Shown: positions 26,058 through 35,332, counted from the first letter of the stretch. The stretch: 64,000 bases of DNA from Billgrantia bachuensis (GCF_011742165.1 NZ_JAAQTO010000039.1:1-64000); one strand, 5' to 3'. Numbers and translations: made by a program. The notes: generated by a model not told the origin, from the letters alone.

Positions 26058-26522
26058 CTGTGTGCGTAGATTACTTTGCATTTCATCCAGATATACTCTG
26101 ATTTCCTTTTGAATTTCGTCGCCTACTAATCCTGACAGATGAACACTCAGTTCGTCACTGCTGGATAGCCCGCCCTTCGTTATATTTGCGGAGCCAATGA
26201 TTGCGTTATAAGAAGCTCCTGTTTGAAAATAGTAAATTTTCGAATGGATAGTGCCATGCGTTTTGTTAGCCATAAGGTGAAAGACGTTCGTCAATCTACC
26301 AATAATCTTAGCGGAGCTACCTATAGTGTGTGCCTTATTTGAGATAATAGAAATCTTTGCACTTTTTCCAAGTGCCTTTTCTATCGAAGGACGGAGTGCC
26401 CGAATCCCCTCTGGTTTGATCCAGCCAGAGCAAAGTATCGATTCTTCAGAGCTCTCAATTAAAGAAGCCAGCAATGATAGATGATTCCCAGGCTTCGAAT
26501 TATGTGCTAATTTTATTTTCAT
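26052..26522 (-). CDS. PLD-like nuclease-domain protein (integron cassette)
   Basis: 156 residues with one phospholipase-D-type half-site: HSKIYYFQTGASYNAIIGSA near residues 93-112, then NITKGGLSSSDELSV, i.e. the HxK...N/GSxN..GL..N/D-E layout of HKD nucleases. Proteins with a single HKD motif act as dimers, as in some restriction endonucleases and Nuc-type enzymes. The ATG at 26522 follows the preceding attC by 6 bases, and the stop lies in the next one: a minimal compact cassette. Nuclease or defence role is inferred. Confidence 0.72.
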   Translation of the reverse strand: MKIKLAHNSKPGNHLSLLASLIESSEESILCSGWIKPEGIRALRPSIEKALGKSAKISIISNKAHTIGSSAKIIGRLTNVFHLMANKTHGTIHSKIYYFQTGASYNAIIGSANITKGGLSSSDELSVHLSGLVGDEIQKEIRVYLDEMQSNLRTQL

Positions 26523-26528
26523 TTGGTA

Positions 26529-26601
26529 GCTCTAACGCTTTGCTCACCGGTAAATTAGGAGCGTAGCGAGTAATTTATCCGCGTGCAGAAACTTGTTAGA
26601 C
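26529..26601 (-). repeat. attC-like site G
   Basis: GCTCTAAC (26529-26536) and GTTAGAC (26595-26601) are the cores. The interior CCGGTAAATTAGGAGCGTAG and CGAGTAATTTATCCGCG pair imperfectly. It contains the stop codon of the kinase gene. Confidence 0.75.
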
Positions 26602-28060
26602 TTTACTAAGTTTAGCCACATGTTCGGCACCGGATCGAATAAATTCCCGAAATTCATCTTCAGTCACTTTGTTATGACCTGCATTATAGGCATCGTATTT
26701 ACCTCTCAACCTGTTATAGATCGATGTCGTACAGAAAAAGACAAAAGATGCCTTTAAGTAACGACTAACAGGGCGGGCGAAATCAGGCAATTCTTCCCCG
26801 TTGTATTCACCATGATCCCAAGCCCCATAGGGTACGTACTCCCCTGGCTCAATCTCAGTAAGAGCTTCTACAATACCGTCATAGCTCACCGCGTTCTCTA
26901 TGCCTGTTGGCTTAACCGGTTCCGCCTCTAACCTGAAGTAGTCCCAAGAAGGATCGACACCGAACGATTCATACGTGAGCTTTTTGGGCCTCAATAGCTC
27001 AGCAACTTTTTCACCGACATGCAAAGCAATAAATCCGTCTTCATACGCAATTGATGCTCCGGTGATCGTGTGGCCACCGCCATCGGGGAAAAACATGTGA
27101 TTGAGAGAGTGCGCTTTAGACAGCTCATTAATAACAGCAACAATTGAGTCTAAATTTGTCCACACCGTGCTTTCAGGCACCCCAATGGGAAAAATAATTT
27201 TTTGTAGCTCAAACCACTCAGTTACGTTTCTTTCTTCGAAATCCTCATTTAATCGGAGCCATTTTTCTAGCTCCTCATAGAAATAATCCATCGATGGCCG
27301 CAAACCTGGCTCATTATCCGTCGATAGTACTATTAGCTCGTCCAAAGATGTTAAATATAGACCACGATGGTATTTATTTAGCCCCAGTATCCCGTTAGGA
27401 ACATATTGGCCGTCAAACCCTTTCGACTCACCAGTAAGCGCGATCCAGAGTGTCTTGGAAAATGAATAGATATCAGCTTTTTTACCATCTGCGTCGCTTG
27501 CTATACGCCTCATTTCCGGAGCCATTGTAAATTTAGCTCCTACATCCCGCTTCTGAGGAGTCACTTTTTCTTTTTTAGGATATTTTACAAGGCCAAAATC
27601 AGTGAAAAATAAACGGCCATTTAAAGATAGTAGATTTTCAGGCTTGATATCACGATGAGATATTTCCTTATGATGAAGTTTTTCCAGAGTTTTAGCCAAA
27701 CACACAAAGTCTGCCACAACATCTAATGCTGTTTTTTTTTATATAATCTGTAAAACTCTCTGCCAGTGGCATTACAAACCACGGGATAGCTTCAGATCCT
27801 TCTTGAGGTATAAATGATTCGACTACCTTGATAACTCCGTCGATGTCTACGGTCGAAAGAATATGGACTTCTGATTTAAAACGCTCATATGTGACGTCAT
27901 CTATTTGCCGTAGGAATTTCATTGCATACTCGTTTCCGGAGTCATTGACGACTTTCCAAACATCGCCATTTCCTCCGGAACCCAGCTTTTCGATGAGTCG
28001 CCAACCTGCAATGGTTCGACCTTTCTTAAGACGAGTTTTTTTCGGTCTATTCTGACTCAT
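26596..28060 (-). pseudogene. Hanks-type Ser/Thr protein kinase, frameshifted in a poly-A tract (integron cassette)
   Basis: The first frame (28060-27692) holds the kinase N-lobe: LGSGGNGDVWKV glycine loop and YAMKFL lysine. The second frame (continuing to 26596) holds the C-lobe: SHRDIKPENLL catalytic loop, FTDFGLVKY magnesium loop and a TMAPEMRRIASDADGKKADI activation-segment region, then a ~200-residue C-terminal domain of unknown function. The frames meet at nine consecutive A on the coding strand (about 27732-27740). Eight A would give one continuous ~487-residue protein reading DYIKKTALDVVADF. This is either a real null or phase-variable allele, or a homopolymer sequencing error. Similar cassette or island kinases act in anti-phage defence. 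Confidence 0.85.
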
Positions 28061-28097
28061 GTAGGAGCACTTATCCCTTTAAAAGATGCTGGCGAAT

Positions 28098-28169
28098 GTC
28101 TAACGCCGCGCTATGCGGCAAATTTGGAGCGCAGCGGAAAATTTGTCCGACAGCAGCCCTTTGTTAGGC
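28098..28169 (-). repeat. attC-like site F
   Basis: GTCTAAC (28098-28104) and GTTAGGC (28163-28169) both fit the RYYYAAC/GTTRRRY consensus. The interior GCGGCAAATTTGGAGCGCAG and CGGAAAATTTGTCCG pair with bulges. Confidence 0.82.
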
Positions 28170-28217
28170 TAGTGATACCTCCTGGCTTTTGCAGGCCCGC
28201 GTTATAAAACAATCGAA

Positions 28218-29165
28218 CTAACCACTTACTTTACATAGCTGTGATTTGCTTATAGGCCACAGCCTTAAATCGTGGTTACGGAATTTTCTAACTGATGATG
28301 TGGAGGAATTATTTGGTTTTTCAGTCACCTTTGCAGCATCAAAAATACCAAAGGATAGCAATACGTCACCAGCTTTATAGCCCTCAAAGAGCCCAACATC
28401 AGGGGACCATATAGACACATAAACTGAATCCAATGTATCTTTCTTATCTGTTTTTCTATATGGGCCAGCCAAGTTAATTACTGTAAATTTACCTTTTTCA
28501 CCATCGATGGCTCTAACAGATTTGATAACCCCAATAATTGCAATGGGAACAGTAACGGTTGCCTTACGTATATTCGAATAACACCTAAAATAGTCTTTGT
28601 CTTCGTAGTAAAAATCCTTCCATGGAAGGCGAACGCCATCGAAAACCAGTTCCAGTAGATTTTCTATATCAGCATTTTCTTCGCAAAACGACCGAACCTT
28701 TAAAACCCTTAGAGCACTATTTATATACGAACCAAGCTTTTGCCCAGACTTAATGTATCCTTTTTCTTTAATTTCTTTTTGATCATCTGAGCCCCCATTC
28801 TTCTTTTTATTTGCCAGATCTTGTAGCTTCTGAATAGCCTTTTTTACGGCTAATAATCGTAGTTCAAATTTACCTGATTCTGTTTGAGTGAGAACATTCC
28901 CTTCAGACTCTCGAACAATTACCTTTACCTGGCCTTCAACGTTGTACTTGCATTCCGATCCGTGAGTATTACTTGTCTTCAATCTGAAGTATGGGTTTAC
29001 AGAAATAATGTTGTCGCCAACCTCTCGTGTGAAACCATTCACGAAGCTAACTTTGGCATCACAAAATTCGCATTCAAGAGGGGATTCATAATCTGAGCAT
29101 TCGGCCATAGATATAGTGATCTTTCTCCTAGTGCTATCTATAGCAACAGGCATTTTTGAAGCCAT
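28218..29165 (-). CDS. Uncharacterised protein with N-terminal Cys/His cluster (integron cassette)
   Basis: 315 residues, no family recognised. Residues ~30-75 carry CEFCDAKVSF and, further on, NTHGSECKYN, i.e. CxxC...HxxxC, a likely zinc site like those at the N-terminus of some nuclease and competence-type proteins. A lysine-rich linker (NKKKNGGSDDQKEIKEKG) follows, then beta-rich sequence (VTVPIAIIGVIKSVRAID; YVSIWSPDVGLFEGYKAGD) that could be an OB-like fold. GC content is low. Its position among defence-like cassettes is the only functional hint. Confidence 0.7.
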   Translation of the reverse strand: MASKMPVAIDSTRRKITISMAECSDYESPLECEFCDAKVSFVNGFTREVGDNIISVNPYFRLKTSNTHGSECKYNVEGQVKVIVRESEGNVLTQTESGKFELRLLAVKKAIQKLQDLANKKKNGGSDDQKEIKEKGYIKSGQKLGSYINSALRVLKVRSFCEENADIENLLELVFDGVRLPWKDFYYEDKDYFRCYSNIRKATVTVPIAIIGVIKSVRAIDGEKGKFTVINLAGPYRKTDKKDTLDSVYVSIWSPDVGLFEGYKAGDVLLSFGIFDAAKVTEKPNNSSTSSVRKFRNHDLRLWPISKSQLCKVSG

Positions 29166-29189
29166 ATAAATTCCAATTTTAGATGTATT

Positions 29190-29274
29190 GCCTTACGCCA
29201 CCAACACGCGCAGCTTGGTAGTGAAGGCGAAGCCGCAACGAAAAAAGCTGTCGCTGTGCCTGCATTTGTTAGGA
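29190..29274 (-). repeat. attC-like site E
   Basis: GCCTTAC (29190-29196, one mismatch) and GTTAGGA (29268-29274). The interior, with GTAGTGAAGGCGAAGCCGCA, is nearly the same as that of site A, so the two sites are recent relatives. It contains the stop of the SIR2 gene. Confidence 0.85.
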
Positions 29275-31698
29275 CGATTCTTCGTATGAGTCATCATATT
29301 CTATGCCCGATATTCTTCGCTCATATCTTGCAATTATACTGGTTATATCGGGGTCAGCAATTCTTCCTTCAGCAGAACGAAGTTTTTCCATGGCATCATC
29401 AAAGACGAACATCTCCCCTGTACGTTTAAAATACTCAATGCCGACATCGCAATACGTTCGCAATATGTCTTTATTATCTGGATAGCGATCGACAGAGTTA
29501 ATGGATTGCTCTCTAGCCATTTCAAGAATAGCTTTCCTATCCTCATCAAGGATGCCGGGTGTTCGCTCCGCACGAGCAAGCATTAATATGATCTTAAATC
29601 GTTGAATCGGACCATCTGAACGAAAATCGTGCTCATATAAGCGAATTTCCGTCTCCGCTTTCTCAAGTTCATTAATATCAATCAAATACCTGATCAACCG
29701 GTGGCGGGGAATGCGCTCGCCCGGGGCCTTTGAAATCATCTTTCGCAACAATTTATTTCTAAGGTGCTTGTCTGGAATCCGGCTAATGCCTGAATCGAAT
29801 GCACACAACTGCTTTATAGTTCTAACCTCAATATCATATGTGGGAACCAAGCTATCTATAACTTTTTCAAAAAGACTATAAAATTCGGAAAAATCCGTCA
29901 TTTTATACTTTGTTATGATCTCCATTATGACCGGGTGTCGTCCTTTCCAGCCATAAATACCTTCTCGTTCACTAACACTATACTCATGGATTATATCCGT
30001 TAGCTGTGACAGGGAGCTTTGTATATTTTCAGCTGGTATTCCTAAAAGCCTGATGACCATTTGGCGATGCACTTTAATTCCTGAAGACTCCATTGCAGCT
30101 ACAAGTCTATAAATCTCCCTAAGTTCTTCACCAAGTTCCGCAAATTCCCGAAGAACTATGTCATCAAACTTTTCTGATGCAAAGATATTTTTAAGGCATA
30201 CAAACGTTTCTGACTCGCATTTAACTTCTAGTCTTCGTTTCCTTTCAGATCTTGAGAAACCTGAAAAGCTACTCTCTACAAGAGGCTGCAAATCAGAGCT
30301 TGAATCCACAAGGGTAAGTAGCTTTTCAATCTCATACACATCTAAACGCCCGAGATAAAACAGATCTCCATTCTTAAATATGTTTGGCGTTTTTATCCTC
30401 GGATTCCACTGGCTTCTAGGTGATGAAAAAAGCAATTTGAGCGATGCTATATTCTCGGATACGAGAAGATCAACCAGTTTATTTATTTCCGCCAAATGAA
30501 CATGGGCATCGTCTATAAACAAAATCCCTTTTTGGCCATTTTTGGAAAGTTCCCTAGCTACTGAGATCCACTGATCAGAAAGAAGCGTATGGTCAATCTT
30601 ATGCTCCCAACATCGGAAACCATTACCATAGAGAAAGGATACCACTTGACGGGAGAGCGTGCTTTTTCCAGTTCCACTTGCCCCGACTATTACGGCACAT
30701 AGTTTATCTGAATTTAGTAGAAGCTTTTCGATACCTCGCCCTGTACTTCTCTCAAAGGTCAGGTTGGCTTTGATGTCTGCGTAAGATGCAGGCCAGCCGT
30801 GAAACATTGCCGATGCATTCTTTTGACCTTTGTCAATTTCATGAGATACATCTAACGTAATTGGCCTTAAAATTGGTGCTTTATCTAGAGGATCGCCCGT
30901 GGAGGAATAGACCAAAGTTTTTGCTGCGCATTTTTTTTGTAGCTCAAGGAAAAACTCATCTAAACCACCAAAAGCAACTGTGATCCCTCTTCTTTCGTAT
31001 AGAGAGGCTCTATTTTCATCCTTTTCGTATAAAACTAAAAACACTGAAGCGGGGCTAAATGAGCGCCCGTTGATTTCAATAGCTCTATTGACAATTTCCT
31101 TTATGTGATTGTCGGACAAAGAATACCCAATTATCACTAAGCTCGCGCCATTTAGGTCCAACCTCAAAGCATCGAAAAGTGCATCCCTATATTCCGCCGC
31201 CTGGTCATAATCACCTTCAGTGATAACAATTCTGCTTTGCACTCCGTCAGATACATCTTTATCAATAGTTCCATGTAGCTTGTAAAGCTTGACGGATTCA
31301 GGGTGACGCTGTACCTGAAAATCGAAATTGGAAGTAAAGACAGATAGGGGCACGTCCTTTTTTTCAAAGGCTTGCTCAATCAGGTTGTCATAGTTGGTAG
31401 TATATATGTTTTTCCAATCATACAATGGCAAGTTAAGTATCGCCCCCGTAGCAGAAAGGCCATCAAATAGACTTCTGAGAGTTTTGATTAAGTCTCTTCG
31501 GGAAGACTTATGTTCAGCAATACTGGAAACTTCGCTTAGGCTAAAGCCTTCGGAATCAATGTTATGTTTTCTTGATAAGGTATATATTATTTTATTCACT
31601 GATGGCGCACGCGAAGGTATGGATGACCCAGCACCAAAAAATAGAACGGTGTTGGAAGGTGATATTCTACTCATCAAGTCAGATAACTGAATGCTCAT
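29269..31698 (-). CDS. SIR2-domain / STAND-type P-loop NTPase, predicted anti-phage protein (integron cassette)
   Basis: 809 residues. Residues 1-~255 are a SIR2_2 domain: LFFGAGSSIPSRAPSV, the NAD-contact YTTNYDNLIEQA, KLYKLHGTIDK and VIIGYSLSDNHI. From ~320 a P-loop NTPase follows: VGASGTGKSTLSRQV Walker A, GILFIDDAHVHL Walker B, then winged-helix and long helical repeats to the C-terminus. In defence proteins of this architecture (SIR2-STAND, Avs5/DSR-like) phage sensing by the C-terminal repeats triggers NAD+ depletion and abortive infection. The same is inferred here from architecture. The stop codon lies in its attC. Confidence 0.88.
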   Translation of the reverse strand: MSIQLSDLMSRISPSNTVLFFGAGSSIPSRAPSVNKIIYTLSRKHNIDSEGFSLSEVSSIAEHKSSRRDLIKTLRSLFDGLSATGAILNLPLYDWKNIYTTNYDNLIEQAFEKKDVPLSVFTSNFDFQVQRHPESVKLYKLHGTIDKDVSDGVQSRIVITEGDYDQAAEYRDALFDALRLDLNGASLVIIGYSLSDNHIKEIVNRAIEINGRSFSPASVFLVLYEKDENRASLYERRGITVAFGGLDEFFLELQKKCAAKTLVYSSTGDPLDKAPILRPITLDVSHEIDKGQKNASAMFHGWPASYADIKANLTFERSTGRGIEKLLLNSDKLCAVIVGASGTGKSTLSRQVVSFLYGNGFRCWEHKIDHTLLSDQWISVARELSKNGQKGILFIDDAHVHLAEINKLVDLLVSENIASLKLLFSSPRSQWNPRIKTPNIFKNGDLFYLGRLDVYEIEKLLTLVDSSSDLQPLVESSFSGFSRSERKRRLEVKCESETFVCLKNIFASEKFDDIVLREFAELGEELREIYRLVAAMESSGIKVHRQMVIRLLGIPAENIQSSLSQLTDIIHEYSVSEREGIYGWKGRHPVIMEIITKYKMTDFSEFYSLFEKVIDSLVPTYDIEVRTIKQLCAFDSGISRIPDKHLRNKLLRKMISKAPGERIPRHRLIRYLIDINELEKAETEIRLYEHDFRSDGPIQRFKIILMLARAERTPGILDEDRKAILEMAREQSINSVDRYPDNKDILRTYCDVGIEYFKRTGEMFVFDDAMEKLRSAEGRIADPDITSIIARYERRISGIEYDDSYEESS

Positions 31699-31727
31699 AT
31701 TTCTTCATCCATACTCTAATTTTGAAA

Positions 31728-31812
31728 GTCCTAACGCCGCTAGCACTCGCGGCTTTGTAGTGAAGGCGAAGCCGCAACGGGAAAGCCGTCGCTGTGCCTA
31801 GCCTTGTTAGGG
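31728..31812 (-). repeat. attC-like site A
   Basis: GTCCTAAC (31728-31735) and GTTAGGG (31806-31812) bound an 85-base site whose arms GCGGCTTTGTAGTGAAGG and GGGAAAGCCGTCGCTG pair imperfectly. It contains the AbiTii stop codon and closely resembles site E. Confidence 0.88.
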
Positions 31813-32700
31813 CACCAGTGCCGTCAACGCCGGTAGATAGGGGGCAACTACCGGCCCCAAAACCTGCATGTGATTAGCTAGAGCAGACATAAAATTTTGA
31901 TATTTAGTTTTGAAGCTATCAGCGCCATAACATTCTTGCATTTCAATAACGCTGTTCCTTGCAGAATCGTACGCCTGTTCATCACGCACCGACTCCAGTG
32001 CCTCTAGCAATTGGGAAAATACTTCAGGGGTTGTTTCATTGTTAATTGCATGCTGCTCGAAGTCGTTACTACCTGTCGCCACATTTTGCACATTACCAGA
32101 AATGTAGGTATTAAATATCTGATGAACCTTATCTTGTGGCACTGGGTTGGAATTGACTGGAGCTTCGCCTGCATTAGGTGACTCTGCTTCAATTTCAAGG
32201 ACGAAATTTAAGATTCTATTTCTCACTGCATCTAGAGCTGCGACTATTCCAGTAACAGGTATAACCTTCCATGCCTGCATGCAATTCATGCCTTCATAAA
32301 TATCCTGACCTACAAAGGCTACCAAGTCAGGATTCCAGGGTTCTTGTAGTGTGCCGCGACTCGCATCATTCACCAAACTTTCCATTGATGCCACTCCTTG
32401 ATTAAGATAGGAGTGTGTCAAATTCTTTCGAAATTTCTCATTGATGCACATTAATGGAATATCGGCATTTCGTAGGCCTGACTGGAAGGGGCCAGAGAAG
32501 TGTCCTTTAGAATTTACTGTAAGAATTCGATAATCTGGAAGGCCATCAATATCTTCATAACCACTTAACTCGCACTCAACCCACTGCTTAAATTCTGGAT
32601 TTCCAAGACGAGCGGCTAATACTTTACACTTCCTCAGCAGGACCGCGAGCTCAGTCTTTGAGTCTATTGCAGCATCCTGTATTTCTCTCAATAACGACAT
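31807..32700 (-). CDS. AbiTii-domain protein, predicted abortive-infection type (integron cassette)
   Basis: 297 residues. The first ~60 match the AbiTii domain: LLREIQDAAIDSKTELAVLL, then CKVLAARLGNPEFKQWVECE and LSGYEDIDGLPDYR. The C-terminal half is a separate helical region after a Pro/Asn-rich linker (NAGEAPVNSNPVPQDK). AbiTii was named from lactococcal abortive infection systems; the mechanism is not known. It lies between attC B and A and ends inside attC A. Confidence 0.85.
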   Translation of the reverse strand: MSLLREIQDAAIDSKTELAVLLRKCKVLAARLGNPEFKQWVECELSGYEDIDGLPDYRILTVNSKGHFSGPFQSGLRNADIPLMCINEKFRKNLTHSYLNQGVASMESLVNDASRGTLQEPWNPDLVAFVGQDIYEGMNCMQAWKVIPVTGIVAALDAVRNRILNFVLEIEAESPNAGEAPVNSNPVPQDKVHQIFNTYISGNVQNVATGSNDFEQHAINNETTPEVFSQLLEALESVRDEQAYDSARNSVIEMQECYGADSFKTKYQNFMSALANHMQVLGPVVAPYLPALTALVP

Positions 32701-32732
32701 TTAATATTCCTTTGAATTCTCAGGGTAGCTAA

Positions 32733-32816
32733 GCCCTAACGCCAGGCAGCACCCGGCCATTTTTGTGGAGGCGAAGCCGGAGCGAAAATGGCTCGGGTGA
32801 CTGCCATTGTTAAGGC
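32733..32816 (-). repeat. attC-like site B
   Basis: GCCCTAAC (32733-32740) and GTTAAGGC (32809-32816). The interior contains GGCCATTTTTGTGGAGGCG and CGAAAATGGCTCGGGTGAC as imperfect arms. It contains the stop of the DUF4440 gene. Confidence 0.85.
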
Positions 32817-33187
32817 TGGACTTCAAAAGGTGGAAGAGCCGTGCCGTGGTGGTAAACCATTCTCCACTCATTTCCTTCCTTTCGCCATATCGATGTTCGC
32901 CGCGAATAAGCTTTACCAGAGCCGCCTTCACGACTAATTGCAACCCGATAAAATAGCTGCACTAGTTCCGGGCTTAGCCTCCTGTGCTGAAAGTCCTGCG
33001 CTACCGCCTACCAATCGGTCTCTTGCGGCAGTCGATCTAGTACGCTATCTATTCCGAAAAAGTCTCCTGATGCTCCGATTTCTAAAAAATCGGGAGCTAG
33101 CAAGGCCTGAAGCCGAGTAGCGGAACTGCGCACCTCTGAGGTAAGCAAAGCCTTTACCTGTTCTATCAAAATTGCTTCGATTTCCAT
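32810..33187 (-). pseudogene. DUF4440 (SnoaL-like fold) protein with an internal amber codon (integron cassette)
   Basis: Reading from ATG 33187 gives MEIEAILIEQVKALLTSEVR, LQALLAPDFLEIGASGDFFG, DSVLDRLPQETDW, then TAG as codon 60 (33008-33010). The same frame continues with AVAQDFQHRRLSPELVQLFY, RTSIWRKEGNEWRMVYHHGT and stop TAA inside attC B. All DUF4440 hallmarks (LL..DF.E.G.SG near the start, SSIW...WRMV.HQGT at the end) are present on both sides of the single stop, so one base change inactivates an otherwise intact 125-residue protein. Expression would need amber suppression. Confidence 0.85.
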
Positions 33188-33194
33188 AGCTGGT

Positions 33195-33250
33195 GCTTTA
33201 ATATCAAGCTCATAGGCGCAGTATGCGTCCTATGTAGCTTATTGTTAGGC
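33195..33250 (-). repeat. attC-like site C (short)
   Basis: GCTTTAAT (33195-33202, degenerate core) and GTTAGGC (33244-33250). The interior AAGCTCATAGG pairs with CCTATGTAGCTT leaving one extra T, the kind of extrahelical base that sets attC strand choice. Confidence 0.75.
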
Positions 33251-33310
33251 AACGCTAGGTTTAATTTTAAAGGGAGGACAGGATACGAAACATATCAATG
33301 AAAATTCACA

Positions 33311-35302
33311 TTAAGAAACCAGCTTAGACTTCTCCGAAGTTAAATACTTTATAGCACCATGTACAGACATAAGCCTCGGAAAGCGCTTGCACTCTGTCCA
33401 AAGGTCTGGGCTAGTATCCCAAACCCACTCTGTGAATGGTGATACAACGAAATAGTTAATGCTCTCAGCCCACGATAAATCATAATTATTTCCGATTTTA
33501 TTCTCCAAGACAAATTCTTTGAGAGACTCTGCCTGTTCCAACTTATTTTTAAAATCCATTATCCGACTTGAGATCGTTTTTGGATTTCCGATGTCAAAAT
33601 TTAATGGTCTTTCCGAGGCTTTACACTCAAACAAATATAGATTATCTTGAATTCTGACAGCTACATCTATCTCGCGCTTTATATCTTCTTTGCGGATAAC
33701 AAATGAATTCATTACCACATCAAAATGATTATCTTTTAAAATATCAGCTAGTGCAGACTCAAACTCATGACCTTTAATTGACTTAGGATCGTAATGCCGA
33801 AGACCATAAAACATATTTTGAATCAAAAAATGCCAAGAGGACGAGTCACACAAAAACCCTTTCTCTATACCAATCAACACATACTGCGGCCCTCTCGACC
33901 AAACACCTATATTCTTTTGCTTATCTTCATTTAAAAAAACATGTTCAAAAATAGCATCTATTTGCGACTCCAATTCAGATTCTTGCACGCATCCGCTAAT
34001 TTTCAGATCATTATAGTATTTTAAAATCGAGCTTTTTATTTCTTCTGCAGAGTGACTTAGAACACAATAACCTCTTTGGAACTTGGAGTAATAATTCAGC
34101 CCCATAGATTCATTAACTAGCTTTCTTCTAGGATCATCTGACATTATATAATTTGAAAGAAACCCGGCAAACTGAAGAAGCTCAAGCAAACCAAATCCAA
34201 ATTTTTTAAAAAATTTTTGTGATAGGTACGAATGCGACTTATAGAAATCATTGGCATTAATAAACCAAGGTATATAATTTGGACTAAACTCTTTGGGCAG
34301 ATCATCAAGACCTAAATCTTTGGCCGTATAGCGAAAAGAATTAATATATGCAACAGCAATCATTTCATGAGGACTATTCACTTCCTTTAAATTTGAAGCC
34401 GTATAAGTTCCAACATTACTAGCAATACCCAACTGAATGTTGTCTTCTTCGTTCCTTCTATCAAAATCTAAAATTAAACGCTCCTGTTTTTTTGTTCTCT
34501 CCTCATTTACATCACCCAGCCCAGAAACTGACAACACAACACCCTTTCCTAGAGAACGCATCTTAGCTGAAATATACCAATATTGGTAAGAAAGCCCTTC
34601 CACATAGTAAATATTAAAAACATCATCAATACTAAAATCAGTCAAAACCAACTGACGACTAACCTTTAATTCTCTCTCAAAAAAAGAAACAACATCCTTC
34701 TTAAAAATCCTCTTATACAATTGACTTAATAGACCACCTAAGATTAAGTCAAAATCAATCTCAGAAGACAAGGCATAATCATCTTGACTAGACAAGCTTC
34801 CAAATTTTTTAATCGCCTGCTCCACTTGCTGTCTAACATTCACCGTTACAGCTTCACTTGTGTTGGCACCTAAATCATTAGATAGGCACGGAGCTATTCG
34901 CCTGTATAGATGAAGCCAGAAGAATACGGAGTGTCCTTTTATCACGCTTTTCATTTCATCTTCTAACTCAGATAAAATATTTTGTAGAGCCTCATATTGC
35001 TGGTTAAAATCTTTCCCAACAATAAGCTCTTTGGAGCTGCAGATCGCGCGACGCCTAAAAGACTTGGAATCTAATACATATTTTTTATATATTTTATTTC
35101 CATGAACATCATGAATATCTGAAAATACAAGCTGGTAATATTCGGGAATAACTATCGCATCAGATCTATTGCCTGTTTCAACATCAATTATTCTTCTATT
35201 TTTAACAAATCTTTTTTTATCAACACTCCTTAAGCCACTTGCTCTTTTCTTAACACGCCTACCTCTATTTAAAGATTTTCCACTTTTCCTTATTTTCTTC
35301 AC
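33311..35302 (-). CDS. Large protein with C-terminal PD-(D/E)XK nuclease-like domain (integron cassette)
   Basis: 663 residues with a very basic first 35 (KKIRKSGKSLNRGRRVKKR). The long middle has no recognised family. Residues ~525-600 fit a restriction-endonuclease fold: GHEFESALADILKDNHFDVV, REIDVAVRIQDNLYLFECKA, i.e. an N-terminal Glu, then D and ExK catalytic residues. The gene starts with GTG at 35302 behind a weak TTAGGG. It is one of the most AT-rich genes in the window. DNA cleavage in host defence is the inferred role; the target-recognition part would be the novel N-terminal 500 residues. Confidence 0.7.
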   Translation of the reverse strand: MKKIRKSGKSLNRGRRVKKRASGLRSVDKKRFVKNRRIIDVETGNRSDAIVIPEYYQLVFSDIHDVHGNKIYKKYVLDSKSFRRRAICSSKELIVGKDFNQQYEALQNILSELEDEMKSVIKGHSVFFWLHLYRRIAPCLSNDLGANTSEAVTVNVRQQVEQAIKKFGSLSSQDDYALSSEIDFDLILGGLLSQLYKRIFKKDVVSFFERELKVSRQLVLTDFSIDDVFNIYYVEGLSYQYWYISAKMRSLGKGVVLSVSGLGDVNEERTKKQERLILDFDRRNEEDNIQLGIASNVGTYTASNLKEVNSPHEMIAVAYINSFRYTAKDLGLDDLPKEFSPNYIPWFINANDFYKSHSYLSQKFFKKFGFGLLELLQFAGFLSNYIMSDDPRRKLVNESMGLNYYSKFQRGYCVLSHSAEEIKSSILKYYNDLKISGCVQESELESQIDAIFEHVFLNEDKQKNIGVWSRGPQYVLIGIEKGFLCDSSSWHFLIQNMFYGLRHYDPKSIKGHEFESALADILKDNHFDVVMNSFVIRKEDIKREIDVAVRIQDNLYLFECKASERPLNFDIGNPKTISSRIMDFKNKLEQAESLKEFVLENKIGNNYDLSWAESINYFVVSPFTEWVWDTSPDLWTECKRFPRLMSVHGAIKYLTSEKSKLVS

Positions 35303-35332
35303 TTTTAAACCCTAACAAGTTGACACAAAAAA

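Noticed and set aside
32701..32943. 80-residue open frame across attC site B
   Set aside because: It runs through the recombination site; the frame that matches a known family (DUF4440) is a different one.
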